A DNA stretch of 27,767 bases from Methylopumilus sp003533095 (lineage in GTDB: Bacteria; Pseudomonadota; Gammaproteobacteria; Burkholderiales; Methylophilaceae). The stretch covers positions 1-27,767 of the forward strand of contig CAXBPZ010000011.1 in assembly GCA_963977845.1 (NCBI GenBank). Reading direction: 5' to 3'. The translations under genes were made by a program, and so were the position numbers. The first letter of the stretch is position 1. Each line of letters opens with the position of its first letter. Of this stretch, positions 9,530 to 17,562 are shown piece after piece. The notes beneath the pieces were generated by a model that was given only the letters and a program-made list of their open reading frames with translations, did no database searches and was not told where the DNA came from.

Positions 9530-10849
9530 CTAGAGAAGAAGTCGTCTCACGTCGGACAACATCATACGTAAGTGACTTGTAAAGCGTGCACCATCTGCAC
9601 CATCAATGACGCGGTGATCGTATGAGAGTGAGAGCGGTAATATAAGCCTTGCTTCAAAGGTTTTTGTTTTAGGATCATAAATGGGTTCCATGGATGATCT
9701 TGATATACCAAGAATTGCCACTTCAGGGCAATTAATGATCGGTGTAAATTTAGTGCCACCAATCCCACCTAAGCTTGAAATCGTAAAACATCCACCTTGC
9801 ATTTCTTCGAGTTTAAGTTTGCGTTCTCGTGCTTTAGCGGATAACTCGCCTAAGTCTTTTGCAATATCAAGCACATCTTTTTGATGAACATCACGCACAA
9901 CCGGCACGACTAAACCATCCGGTGTGTCACACGCAAAACCGATGTTGTAATAACTTTTATAGATGAGTTCATCACCATTCGCTGAGAGTGACGCATTAAA
10001 GTTAGGGTAAGTTTTAAGCGCATTCACACAAGCTTTCATGAGGAAAGCGAGCAGTGTAAGCTTGACACCTTTTTTCTCTGCATCTAATTGCATAGATTTT
10101 CTGAACGCTTCGAGATCGGTAATATCGGCTTCATCAAATTGTGTGACGTGAGGTGCAGTCACCCAATTGCGATGGAGATTTGCCCCTGATAATTTTTTAA
10201 TTTTAGAAAGTGGTTTTGATTCGATCTCACCATACTGACTAAAGTCGATCACAGGCATGGGCATGACCGTAGGTGCGTTACCCATATTATCTGTGCGCGG
10301 TCTGGCTAACTCACCTTTGACATAACTTTGCACATCAGATTCTAGAATGCGATGCTTAGGTCCCGATCCTTGCACGAATGCCAAATTAACCCCAAGCTCA
10401 CGTGCAAATTTTCTAACCGATGGACTCGCATGCGATTTTTTATTAGGCGCTATTGCAATATTGTCACCAATAGGCACGGGTGTTTGTTGCGGCTTAATTT
10501 TTTGTGGTGGCTCAGGCGCTGGACGTGTAGGTTCAGGAATGCTCGCTTTTGGAGCTTCCTCTTTTTTAGTTTCTTTTGTCTCTACCTTTGCTTCTGATTT
10601 TTTATCCTGTTCTACAACATCCAACATCAAAATAGGAGAGCCTTCCTTAATTTTGTCACCCACTTTTAAAAGGATCTCTTTCACGGTTCCTGCAGTGGGT
10701 GCTGGAATATCCATCGATGCTTTATCTGATTCTAAAGTGATGAGTGGATCATCTTTTTTAATAGCATCACCCACTTTAGCGATGACTTCAATGACATCGA
10801 CACTGTCGAAGTTACCGATATCGGGTACAAGTATTTTTTCGATAGCCAT
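9530..10849 (-). CDS. aceF: Dihydrolipoamide acetyltransferase (PDH E2)
   Basis: E2 is the core of the pyruvate dehydrogenase complex and transfers the acetyl group from lipoamide to CoA. There is one lipoyl domain (residues 1-80; lysine K43 in ESDKAS), then a linker with Lys/Glu and Pro/Ala stretches (81-139), the peripheral-subunit-binding domain at 141-177 (ASPSVRKFARELGVNL...HRILESDVQSY), and the catalytic acetyltransferase domain from about 210. The active-site DHRVIDG is present (H412, D416). At 439 residues it is much shorter than E. coli AceF (630), which carries three lipoyl domains; a single domain here is offset by the additional one on E3. The ATG lies 2 bases after the aceE stop, consistent with coupled translation. 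Confidence 0.96.
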   Translation of the reverse strand: MAIEKILVPDIGNFDSVDVIEVIAKVGDAIKKDDPLITLESDKASMDIPAPTAGTVKEILLKVGDKIKEGSPILMLDVVEQDKKSEAKVETKETKKEEAPKASIPEPTRPAPEPPQKIKPQQTPVPIGDNIAIAPNKKSHASPSVRKFARELGVNLAFVQGSGPKHRILESDVQSYVKGELARPRTDNMGNAPTVMPMPVIDFSQYGEIESKPLSKIKKLSGANLHRNWVTAPHVTQFDEADITDLEAFRKSMQLDAEKKGVKLTLLAFLMKACVNALKTYPNFNASLSANGDELIYKSYYNIGFACDTPDGLVVPVVRDVHQKDVLDIAKDLGELSAKARERKLKLEEMQGGCFTISSLGGIGGTKFTPIINCPEVAILGISRSSMEPIYDPKTKTFEARLILPLSLSYDHRVIDGADGARFTSHLRMMLSDVRRLLL

Positions 10850-10851
10850 AA

Positions 10852-13506
10852 TTACTGTGTCACCGGATTAGGTTTATTAGGATCAAGTTTAAATTTCTTA
10901 ATGGCATCCGTGACGATAGATGATTTCATCTTACCTTCATCACTTAATGCTTTAAGCGTTGCAACTACAATGTAGTGACGATCCACTTCAAAGAAGTGAC
11001 GTAAATTTTCTCGTGAGTCAGAGCGCCCAAATCCGTCCGTACCAAGCGCTACAAATTTATGCGGCAAGAAGACAGCAATTTGTTCTGCAAATGATTTCAT
11101 ATAATCTGTAGATGCGATGATAGGGCCTTCGGCTTTTTTAAGAAGTTTTCCAACATGAGATTCTTTTTGTGGTTTATCAGGATTCATGCGATTCCATCGA
11201 TCGACTTCTAATGCATCTTTGCGAAGTTCGTTAAAACTTGTGACACTCCATACATCCGCAGATACTCCATAATCACTTTCTAGTATTTTTTGCGCTTCAA
11301 TCACTTCACGTAAAATCACTCCACTACCCATGAGCTGTACTTTTTCTCCTTTAGCTTTAGAAGTGGAGAATTGATACATACCTTTGATGATATCGGCTTC
11401 ACTTCCTTTAGGCATTTCAGGGTGGCTATAATTTTCATTCATCACTGTGATGTAATAGAACACATCTTCTTGATTTTCCACCATACGTTTTAAACCGTCT
11501 TGCATAATGACGGCAAGTTCATATGAGAAGGTTGGGTCGTATGACACGCAATTAGGAATCATGGCCGCCATCAATTGGCTATGACCATCTTCATGCTGTA
11601 AGCCTTCGCCATTCAATGTAGTTCGACCTGCAGTGGCACCGAGTAAGAATCCACGTGCTCTTGAGTCACCTGCTGCCCATGCAAGATCTCCAATACGTTG
11701 GAAACCAAACATGGAATAGAAAATATAAAACGGAATCATTTGAATGCCGTTGACGGTATATGAAGTGGCAGCTGCTACCCAGGATGAGAATGAACCTGCT
11801 TCATTAATACCTTCTTCAAGAATTTGACCATCTTGTTGTTCTTTATAAAACATGACTTGATCGGAATCTTGCGGTTCATATAATTGACCGACAGAAGAAT
11901 AGATGCCAAGCTGTCTAAACATACCTTCCATACCAAACGTACGTGCTTCATCAGGCACAATCGGCACAATATATTTACCAAGCTCTTTATCACGCACAAG
12001 TGTAGATAGAATTCTAACGAACGCCATCGTCGTTGAAATTTCACGCTCACCAGTCGCGGTTAACATATTTTCAAAAGTAGATAATGGTGGGGTTTTAAGT
12101 GCATTACCTTTACGTTTACGTTGCGGTACAAAGCCACCTAAAGCTTCACGTCTTTCCATCATGTATTTAATTTCAGGTGAATCAGCTAGCGGTTTATAGA
12201 AAGATAATTTTTCAACATCTTCATCGCTGATAGGTAAATCAAAACGATCACGGAAAGCTTTCAATGAATCAATGTCCATACTCTTTTGTTGGTGCGTAAT
12301 ATTTTGCCCTTCACCGGCATCCCCCATACCATAACCTTTGACCGTTTTAGCTAAAACGACCGAGGGTTGCCCTTTATGAGATGTCGCTGCGGCGTATGCT
12401 GCATAGACTTTATGAGGATCATGCCCGCCACGGTTTAATCGCCAGATATCTTGATCTGACATAGCAGTCACCATTTCTTTTAATTCTGGATATTTACCAA
12501 AGAAGTGTTCACGCGTGTAAGCGCCACCTTTAGCTTTAAAGTTTTGATACTCACCATCCACACATTCTTCCATGCGTTTTTTGAGTAATCCTGTCTTATC
12601 CATAGCAATCAGTGGATCCCAGTAAGAACCCCAAATAACTTTAATCACATTCCAACCTGAGCCTCTAAAATCAGATTCAAGTTCTTGGATGATCTTGCCA
12701 TTACCACGCACAGGGCCATCAAGACGCTGCAAGTTACAGTTAATGACAAAAATAAGGTTGTCGAGTTTTTCTCGAGATGCTAATGAAATGGCACCCAAGG
12801 ATTCAGGTTCATCCATCTCGCCGTCACCACAGAAGACCCAGACCTTACGATCTGAGGTATCTGCAATACCGCGATCATGTAGATATTTTAAGAAGCGAGC
12901 TTGGTAAATCCCCATGATAGGCCCTAAACCCATTGATACAGTAGGGAATTGCCAGAAGTCAGGCATAAGCCATGGGTGAGGGTAGCTTGATAATCCATTA
13001 CCACCGGTTTCCATACGGAAGTTAGATAACTGGTCTTCGCTGATGCGACCTTCTAAATAAGCTCTTGCATATACACCTGGAGATGAATGACCTTGAAAGT
13101 ACACAAGATCGCCTTGGAACTTATCATTGGCCGCTCTAAAGAAATGATTGAAGCCTACATCATATAAAGTCGCAGCGGATTGGAAACTTGCAATATGGCC
13201 ACCGACACCAGGAGATTTTTCATTCGCTCGTAATACCGTCATGATGGCATTCCATCTGATGAGAGCACGAATACGACGCTCCATATCAGGGTTCCCAGGA
13301 TGGCGCTGTTGTAAATGCGTGGGGATGGTATTGACGTAAGCGGTGGTGGCTTTATAGGGTAAATTAGCACCGGATCTACGCGCTTGATCAATCATGGATT
13401 CGATCAAGAAATGGGCGCGTTCTACACCTTCTGTTTCAATGACAGCACTCAGTGCGTCAAGCCACTCTTGCGTTTCTTGATGATCAATATCAGGTATAGA
13501 TGCCAT
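10852..13506 (-). CDS. aceE: Pyruvate dehydrogenase E1 component, homodimeric type
   Basis: Thiamine-diphosphate enzyme that decarboxylates pyruvate and acetylates the lipoyl groups of E2, committing carbon to acetyl-CoA. Its 884 residues match the single-chain E1 of proteobacteria (E. coli 887). Seen in order: an N-terminal segment (WLDALSAVIETEG) of the kind that docks on E2, the QGHSSPGVYARA segment (138-149) with its conserved active-site histidine, the ThDP/Mg motif GDGEMDEPES (227-236) ending with INCNLQRLDGPV (255-266), and the transketolase-like middle and C-terminal domains (VPDEARTFGMEGMFRQLG; GTDGFGRSDSRENLRHFFE). GGAG lies 12 bases before the ATG. First gene of the PDH operon, with a 248-base upstream region shared with the divergent aminopeptidase. 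No pdhR-type regulator gene is adjacent. Confidence 0.97.
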   Translation of the reverse strand: MASIPDIDHQETQEWLDALSAVIETEGVERAHFLIESMIDQARRSGANLPYKATTAYVNTIPTHLQQRHPGNPDMERRIRALIRWNAIMTVLRANEKSPGVGGHIASFQSAATLYDVGFNHFFRAANDKFQGDLVYFQGHSSPGVYARAYLEGRISEDQLSNFRMETGGNGLSSYPHPWLMPDFWQFPTVSMGLGPIMGIYQARFLKYLHDRGIADTSDRKVWVFCGDGEMDEPESLGAISLASREKLDNLIFVINCNLQRLDGPVRGNGKIIQELESDFRGSGWNVIKVIWGSYWDPLIAMDKTGLLKKRMEECVDGEYQNFKAKGGAYTREHFFGKYPELKEMVTAMSDQDIWRLNRGGHDPHKVYAAYAAATSHKGQPSVVLAKTVKGYGMGDAGEGQNITHQQKSMDIDSLKAFRDRFDLPISDEDVEKLSFYKPLADSPEIKYMMERREALGGFVPQRKRKGNALKTPPLSTFENMLTATGEREISTTMAFVRILSTLVRDKELGKYIVPIVPDEARTFGMEGMFRQLGIYSSVGQLYEPQDSDQVMFYKEQQDGQILEEGINEAGSFSSWVAAATSYTVNGIQMIPFYIFYSMFGFQRIGDLAWAAGDSRARGFLLGATAGRTTLNGEGLQHEDGHSQLMAAMIPNCVSYDPTFSYELAVIMQDGLKRMVENQEDVFYYITVMNENYSHPEMPKGSEADIIKGMYQFSTSKAKGEKVQLMGSGVILREVIEAQKILESDYGVSADVWSVTSFNELRKDALEVDRWNRMNPDKPQKESHVGKLLKKAEGPIIASTDYMKSFAEQIAVFLPHKFVALGTDGFGRSDSRENLRHFFEVDRHYIVVATLKALSDEGKMKSSIVTDAIKKFKLDPNKPNPVTQ

Positions 13507-13754
13507 GTTTTAATATAACTCCAGAATTTTTATGAGGACGCTAACGGTATAATAAGTTGAGTATTTACCTAGCGCCTAAAGGGTTTCTAATTTTGTGAGT
13601 GATAACACATTGAATGAACTCATATAGCTTTAAGTTTGTCGTTTTTAAGCGTTTGGGTCAAGTAAAAAAGTAAGTTAAAAACATTAAAAAAAGTAATATT
13701 CTATTGATTTTATTGATAATTTTTAATAGGACATTCGTTTAAGGATCAAGACTC
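13507..13754. promoter_or_regulatory. Divergent aceE/aminopeptidase intergenic region
   Basis: A 248-base AT-rich region with no gene, between two divergent starts. It should hold the PDH operon promoter and that of the aminopeptidase. Several TATAAT-like strings occur (for example 13548-13553, plus strand, and TAATAT at 13694-13699), but none has a convincing -35 at normal spacing, so I do not name a promoter. AAGGA at 13741-13745 is a good ribosome binding site for the aminopeptidase. Confidence 0.35.
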
Positions 13755-15209
13755 ATGGCAATTAAAATTGTACAAAAAAGAAGTTTAGCAACAGAAAAAA
13801 ACATCAAAGGAAATCACCTTCTTTTCGTGCTGAGTGATGTGGCATTAAAAACATTTCCTTTTATAAAAGAGCTAGATCGAAAACTAAAACGTACCCATAA
13901 AAAAATAGCGAGTCTTGCTAAAGAGCCAGTCACCATTGAGGTTCAAGATGGCCGCTTATTGAGTTTCGTGATTTTAGATAAAAAAATAAATACTTTTCAG
14001 CGACATACATTAATTCGAAAAGCAATACAGCCTTTAGTTGCAGAAAACCCAGAAACGCTTGTGATTAGTGTATGGGGCGATGAAGCTTCAAAAGAAATGA
14101 ACGCACGTGCTGCAGTGTATGTGACACTAATGAATAGCCAAGGATTACCTACTCGCAAAAAAGAAACTACTAAGAAAAATATTAAATCAATTGAACTTCT
14201 TGGTATTGAAGTCAAAGATAAATTCAGCGAAGAAATTGCTGTGGTCACAGGTAACACTTTGACACGTGAACTCACGATGTTGCCGCCTAACGAATTAACC
14301 CCTTCCATCTATCGGACAAAAATTAAATCACTCGCAAAATCCAATGGTTGGAAATTTGAAGAATTTGATATGGTGAAATTAAAAAAGATGGGCGCCGGTT
14401 CCTTCGTGGCAGTGGGCCAAGGCTCTGAACCTCAAGATGCCGCGATCGTTCATCTCACTTATAAGCCAAAACAAATTAAAAAGAAAATTGCAGTGGTTGG
14501 TAAAGGCATTTGTTTTGACACAGGCGGACACAATTTAAAACCTGCACGTTATATGCATGGTATGCATGAAGACATGAATGGCTCTGCAGTCTCCCTTGGT
14601 ATTTTATTGAGTGCGACACTTTTAAAGCTACCTATCCAAATTGATTGTTGGTTAGCAATTGCACAGAATCACATTGGACCCAAAGCGTACAAACAAAATG
14701 ATGTGGTGAAATCCCTTAATGGTACTTCTATTGAAATCATTCATACAGATGCCGAAGGGCGCATGGTGTTAGCGGATACTTTAACGTTAGCCTCTCGTTT
14801 AAAACCTGACATGATGATGGATTTTGCAACGCTCACAGGTAGCATGGCGACAGCATTGGGAGATCGTTATAGTGGAGTTATATCTAATCGATCTGAATTA
14901 TCTTGTTTGGCAGTCGGTGCTGGAAGTGAAGCAGGGGAGCGAATAGCCGCATTTCCATTTGATGAAGATTATGAAGAAGATCTTGAGAGTGGCATTGCAG
15001 ATATTAAGCAGTGCACGCTCGAAGGTGGTGCGGACCATATTCATGCAGCTCGTTTCTTACATCGTTTTATTGAAAATAATGTGCCGTGGTTACATACAGA
15101 CCTTTCATCAAGTAATCGAAAGGGAGGCCTTGGTGCAGCGTTGAGTGAAGTCAATGGCTTTGGTGTAAATTTTGGTATTCACGTTTTGAAAAAAGTCTTA
15201 CAAAAATAA
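13755..15209 (+). CDS. M17-family leucyl aminopeptidase
   Basis: Cytosolic two-metal exopeptidase that removes N-terminal residues from peptides. All metal and catalytic residues of the M17 family are present: K250, D255, D273, D332 and E334 as metal ligands, with K262 and R336 as catalytic residues. These fall at the same numbers as in bovine lens leucine aminopeptidase. The motifs are VGKGICFDTGGHNLKP (247-263) and HTDAEGRMVLADT. The first differs from the usual PepA form (GITFDSGGISLKP) and is closer to alternative M17 members in other proteobacteria, so I do not assign pepA or pepB. The N-terminal 170 residues form the less conserved macro-like domain typical of hexameric enzymes. Length of 484 is normal. 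ATG with AAGGA 9 bases upstream. tRNA-Arg follows 12 bases after the stop. Confidence 0.88.
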   Translation: MAIKIVQKRSLATEKNIKGNHLLFVLSDVALKTFPFIKELDRKLKRTHKKIASLAKEPVTIEVQDGRLLSFVILDKKINTFQRHTLIRKAIQPLVAENPETLVISVWGDEASKEMNARAAVYVTLMNSQGLPTRKKETTKKNIKSIELLGIEVKDKFSEEIAVVTGNTLTRELTMLPPNELTPSIYRTKIKSLAKSNGWKFEEFDMVKLKKMGAGSFVAVGQGSEPQDAAIVHLTYKPKQIKKKIAVVGKGICFDTGGHNLKPARYMHGMHEDMNGSAVSLGILLSATLLKLPIQIDCWLAIAQNHIGPKAYKQNDVVKSLNGTSIEIIHTDAEGRMVLADTLTLASRLKPDMMMDFATLTGSMATALGDRYSGVISNRSELSCLAVGAGSEAGERIAAFPFDEDYEEDLESGIADIKQCTLEGGADHIHAARFLHRFIENNVPWLHTDLSSSNRKGGLGAALSEVNGFGVNFGIHVLKKVLQK

Positions 15210-15221
15210 TTTTTTAATTTT

Positions 15222-15297
15222 GCCCTCGTAGCTCAGTGGATAGAGCATCCCCCTCCTAAGGGGAGGGTCACACGTTCGATTCGTGTCGAGGGCGCCA
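15222..15297 (+). tRNA. tRNA-Arg (anticodon CCU)
   Basis: A complete cloverleaf: acceptor gccctcg with cgagggc, D arm gctc...gagc, anticodon stem tcccc/gggga with loop ctcctaa (anticodon CCT at 15255-15257, reading AGG), T arm acacg-ttcgatt-cgtgt, and an encoded 3' gcca. It is 12 bases after the aminopeptidase stop, with no terminator between, so the two may share a transcript. No clear terminator follows before the convergent GTPase gene. Confidence 0.96.
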
Positions 15298-15306
15298 ATT
15301 AAAATA

Positions 15307-16209
15307 TTATGGCGCTAAATCTTTAGTCGACTCTTCTTCAGCAAGCGTTGTTTGACGGCTCATCATTAACATTCTTGATTCAGGCGTTTCCAAACTCATG
15401 CGACCTATTAAACCCTGACGATAATCATTTAATAAAGTTATAGCGGCTTTTTCTAAATCAATACCATGGCTTCTTAGGGGAAAGCCCTTTTTCTTTGCGA
15501 TCAATTCTAAAAGTTTAATGCTGTCTATTTTCAAATCTTCTAATTTATAGCGCGCTGCTATAAGTGCTGGATATTGTTCTAAAAGAATAGCACTTAATTT
15601 TTCTGCTACATCTTCTTCAAAATAAGCATTCTTGCCTATGTTGTTATTGATAGCTAATAAATCACCATCAGAGGGATAACGAATTTTTGGCCACATCATC
15701 CCTGGCGTATCAACCAAAATCATATGGTCGTTAATTTGATGTCGTTGTTGTTGCTTGGTGATGGCAGGTTCATCACCTACTTTAGCAATTCTTCGGTTAA
15801 GAATAGCATTCATGAGCGTTGATTTGCCGACGTTAGGAACGCCCATAATCATCATACGAAGGGGTTTAAGTGTATCTCCTCTGTGAGGCGCTAAAGTTTT
15901 ACAAAGTGCTAGAATTTTTTTAGGCTCATTTACTTTTTTACATGAGATGGCAACTGCTTTTGTTTGGGGTATTTTATTAAAGTATTGGATCCATTGCTCA
16001 GTAATGTTTGGATCTGCTAAATCAGATTTATTAAGTATCTTAAGATGTGCGCGTTGACGCGCAGCACCAAGTTCTTTAACCATTGGGTTCTGTGACGCAC
16101 CAGGAATCCTCGCGTCTAATACTTCGATCACCACATCGGTAAATTCCATAGTTTCGGCAGCTTTTTTTTGAGCTGCGACCATATGTCCTGGGAACCACTG
16201 AATACTCAT
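15307..16209 (-). CDS. ylqF: Ribosome biogenesis GTPase YlqF/RbgA
   Basis: Circularly permuted GTPase that assists late assembly of the 50S subunit. The G motifs occur in permuted order: G4 NKSD at 60-63, G5 SCK at 89-91, the P-loop GVPNVGKST at 123-131 and G3 DTPG at 167-170. The N-terminus WFPGHMVAAQKK is the YlqF/RbgA signature, and the C-terminal helical domain (KKGFPLRSHGIDLEKAAITLLNDYRQG) fits the RNA-binding end. Its 300 residues fit the family (about 280-310). It points towards the tRNA-Arg, leaving only 9 bases, and diverges from the methyltransferase gene across 74 bases. The genes that follow on the other strand also concern ribosomes and RNA, in keeping with this role. Confidence 0.93.
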   Translation of the reverse strand: MSIQWFPGHMVAAQKKAAETMEFTDVVIEVLDARIPGASQNPMVKELGAARQRAHLKILNKSDLADPNITEQWIQYFNKIPQTKAVAISCKKVNEPKKILALCKTLAPHRGDTLKPLRMMIMGVPNVGKSTLMNAILNRRIAKVGDEPAITKQQQRHQINDHMILVDTPGMMWPKIRYPSDGDLLAINNNIGKNAYFEEDVAEKLSAILLEQYPALIAARYKLEDLKIDSIKLLELIAKKKGFPLRSHGIDLEKAAITLLNDYRQGLIGRMSLETPESRMLMMSRQTTLAEEESTKDLAP

Positions 16210-16283
16210 AATTCATCTTTCGTTAATTCAATGACATTTTACTCTGTCATAAGTGATCACGCATACGTTAAACTGACGTACTT

Positions 16284-17105
16284 ATGGAAGATTTAAAAGA
16301 TATTAAGCCTCAACAATCAATTGAGCTTCTAAAAGAGCTTCATATTCTGACGCGTGATGGACGCATGAATCAAGATTCGAGGCGCAAATTAAAACAGGTT
16401 TATCATCTTTATCAATTGATCGAACCTTATCTTCAAAAAGCGCTCGCATCTAACTCTCATTTTAGTCTTGTGGATCATGGTGCTGGAAAGTCATACCTAG
16501 GTTTTATTTTGTATGACCTTTTTTTAAAAGAGAAAGGCGGAGAGCTTTTTGCGATTGAACATCGTCCTGAGTTGATTCAGAAAGCAAAAATATTAGCTGA
16601 TACTTTAAAATTTGATCGTATGCATTTCTTTGCATCAGATATTAAAAATTCATTAGAAGATTCGAGCCTTCCAAATCAAGTGGATATGGTGACAGCGCTC
16701 CACGCATGTGACACCGCCACCGATGATGCCATTCTTTTTGGACTTAAAAAGAAGGCACAATATATTGTGCTAATTCCTTGTTGTCAGGCAGAAGTTTCAA
16801 AAATGCTACGATCGGAAAAATCAGATCAATTAAAATATACATTATCCGAATTATGGCGACATCCCATTCATACAAGAGAATTTGGAAGTCATCTCACGAA
16901 TGTATTAAGATGCTTATTATTGGAAGGTATGGGTTACAAGGTTACAGTGACTGAATTAGTGGGCTGGGAACATTCCATGAAGAATGAACTTATCTTAGCT
17001 GAAAATATTCATCAGCCTAAAAAAGTTGCCTTAGAGCGATTAGAAGAAATTTTAAAAACATGCCATCTAGAATCTTTAAAGTCTAGATTTTTACCTATCA
17101 TTTAG
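16284..17105 (+). CDS. Class I SAM-dependent methyltransferase, Methyltransf_32-like; target unknown
   Basis: I recognise the fold and the family type but not a specific function. Residues 62-74 (LVDHGAGKSYLGF) form the SAM-binding motif I, 89-93 (FAIEH) the acidic residue at the end of strand 2, and 138-150 (ALHACDTATDDAI) with PCCQAEV at 165-171 replace the usual catalytic motif. 'HACD...TDDAI' followed by 'PCC' is the pattern of the Methyltransf_32 group, which includes METTL25 and RRNAD1 relatives of unproven substrate. A helical N-terminus (1-58) precedes the fold. There is no signal peptide or membrane segment, so it is cytoplasmic. It is the first gene of a plus-strand run with hrpA and rlmL; an RNA or protein substrate tied to translation is a guess from this context only. 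The ATG at 16284 lacks an obvious ribosome binding site. Confidence 0.75.
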   Translation: MEDLKDIKPQQSIELLKELHILTRDGRMNQDSRRKLKQVYHLYQLIEPYLQKALASNSHFSLVDHGAGKSYLGFILYDLFLKEKGGELFAIEHRPELIQKAKILADTLKFDRMHFFASDIKNSLEDSSLPNQVDMVTALHACDTATDDAILFGLKKKAQYIVLIPCCQAEVSKMLRSEKSDQLKYTLSELWRHPIHTREFGSHLTNVLRCLLLEGMGYKVTVTELVGWEHSMKNELILAENIHQPKKVALERLEEILKTCHLESLKSRFLPII

Positions 17106-17123
17106 AAAAAAAGGAGAGCTTTA

Positions 17124-17552
17124 ATGCGTTTTGTTTTAAGTTTTATTTTTTTAATTGTCTCATCACTTAGTTTTGCAGCACACAAAATCCCTGCATTTAC
17201 TGGACCTGATTTCACGGGCGTTTATGAGTGCACTGGACTTGATATGCATGAAGGCGAATATAAAGGCAAAGTGACATTGAAGTTAAAAAAAGAACATAGC
17301 CAAGCTCAATATGGAAGTTATGATTTTTTACTTGAAGTGCCAGGTTTTGGAAAGTACCCAGGTCATATGGCAGCGAATGGTTTAAGTGCGGCGATGTATT
17401 TTGCATTAGAAAACCAATCGACTCATGATTTTGGTACAGGCATTTCACAGTTCAGTAAAAATGCAAAAGGCCAATGGCAATTTCATAAATTTTATTTTGA
17501 ACCTCAATTTAAAGGTGGCAATTCAGGATTTGAAGATTGTGTGAAGCAGTAA
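17124..17552 (+). CDS. Small exported protein of unknown function
   Basis: 142 residues that I cannot place in a family. The first 19 (MRFVLSFIFLIVSSLSFAA) form a clear Sec signal peptide: a positive residue, a hydrophobic core, and an SFA-A type signal peptidase I site near residue 18-19. No lipobox cysteine is present, so the product is probably a soluble periplasmic or outer-membrane-associated protein. The mature part is about 124 residues, beta-rich by eye, with FTGVYECTGLDMHEGEYKG at its start and many Gly and aromatic residues. Its only two cysteines lie near the ends (YECTG, and EDCVKQ at the C-terminus) and could form a disulfide after export. A strong ribosome binding site (aaggag, 17111-17116) precedes the ATG by 7 bases. 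It lies 18 bases after the methyltransferase and 10 before hrpA, and is the only exported protein in the cluster. Confidence 0.8.
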   Translation: MRFVLSFIFLIVSSLSFAAHKIPAFTGPDFTGVYECTGLDMHEGEYKGKVTLKLKKEHSQAQYGSYDFLLEVPGFGKYPGHMAANGLSAAMYFALENQSTHDFGTGISQFSKNAKGQWQFHKFYFEPQFKGGNSGFEDCVKQ

Positions 17553-17562
17553 TGTTTAAATT

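Noticed and set aside
10347..10871. 174-residue frame antisense to aceF
   Set aside because: Its Ser/Gly-rich composition mirrors the Lys/Glu/Pro/Ala linker and lipoyl domain of aceF read backwards; it has no homology signal of its own.
13507..13754. Regulatory RNA or riboswitch upstream of aceE
   Set aside because: No long stable hairpins or conserved riboswitch core could be seen in this AT-rich stretch.
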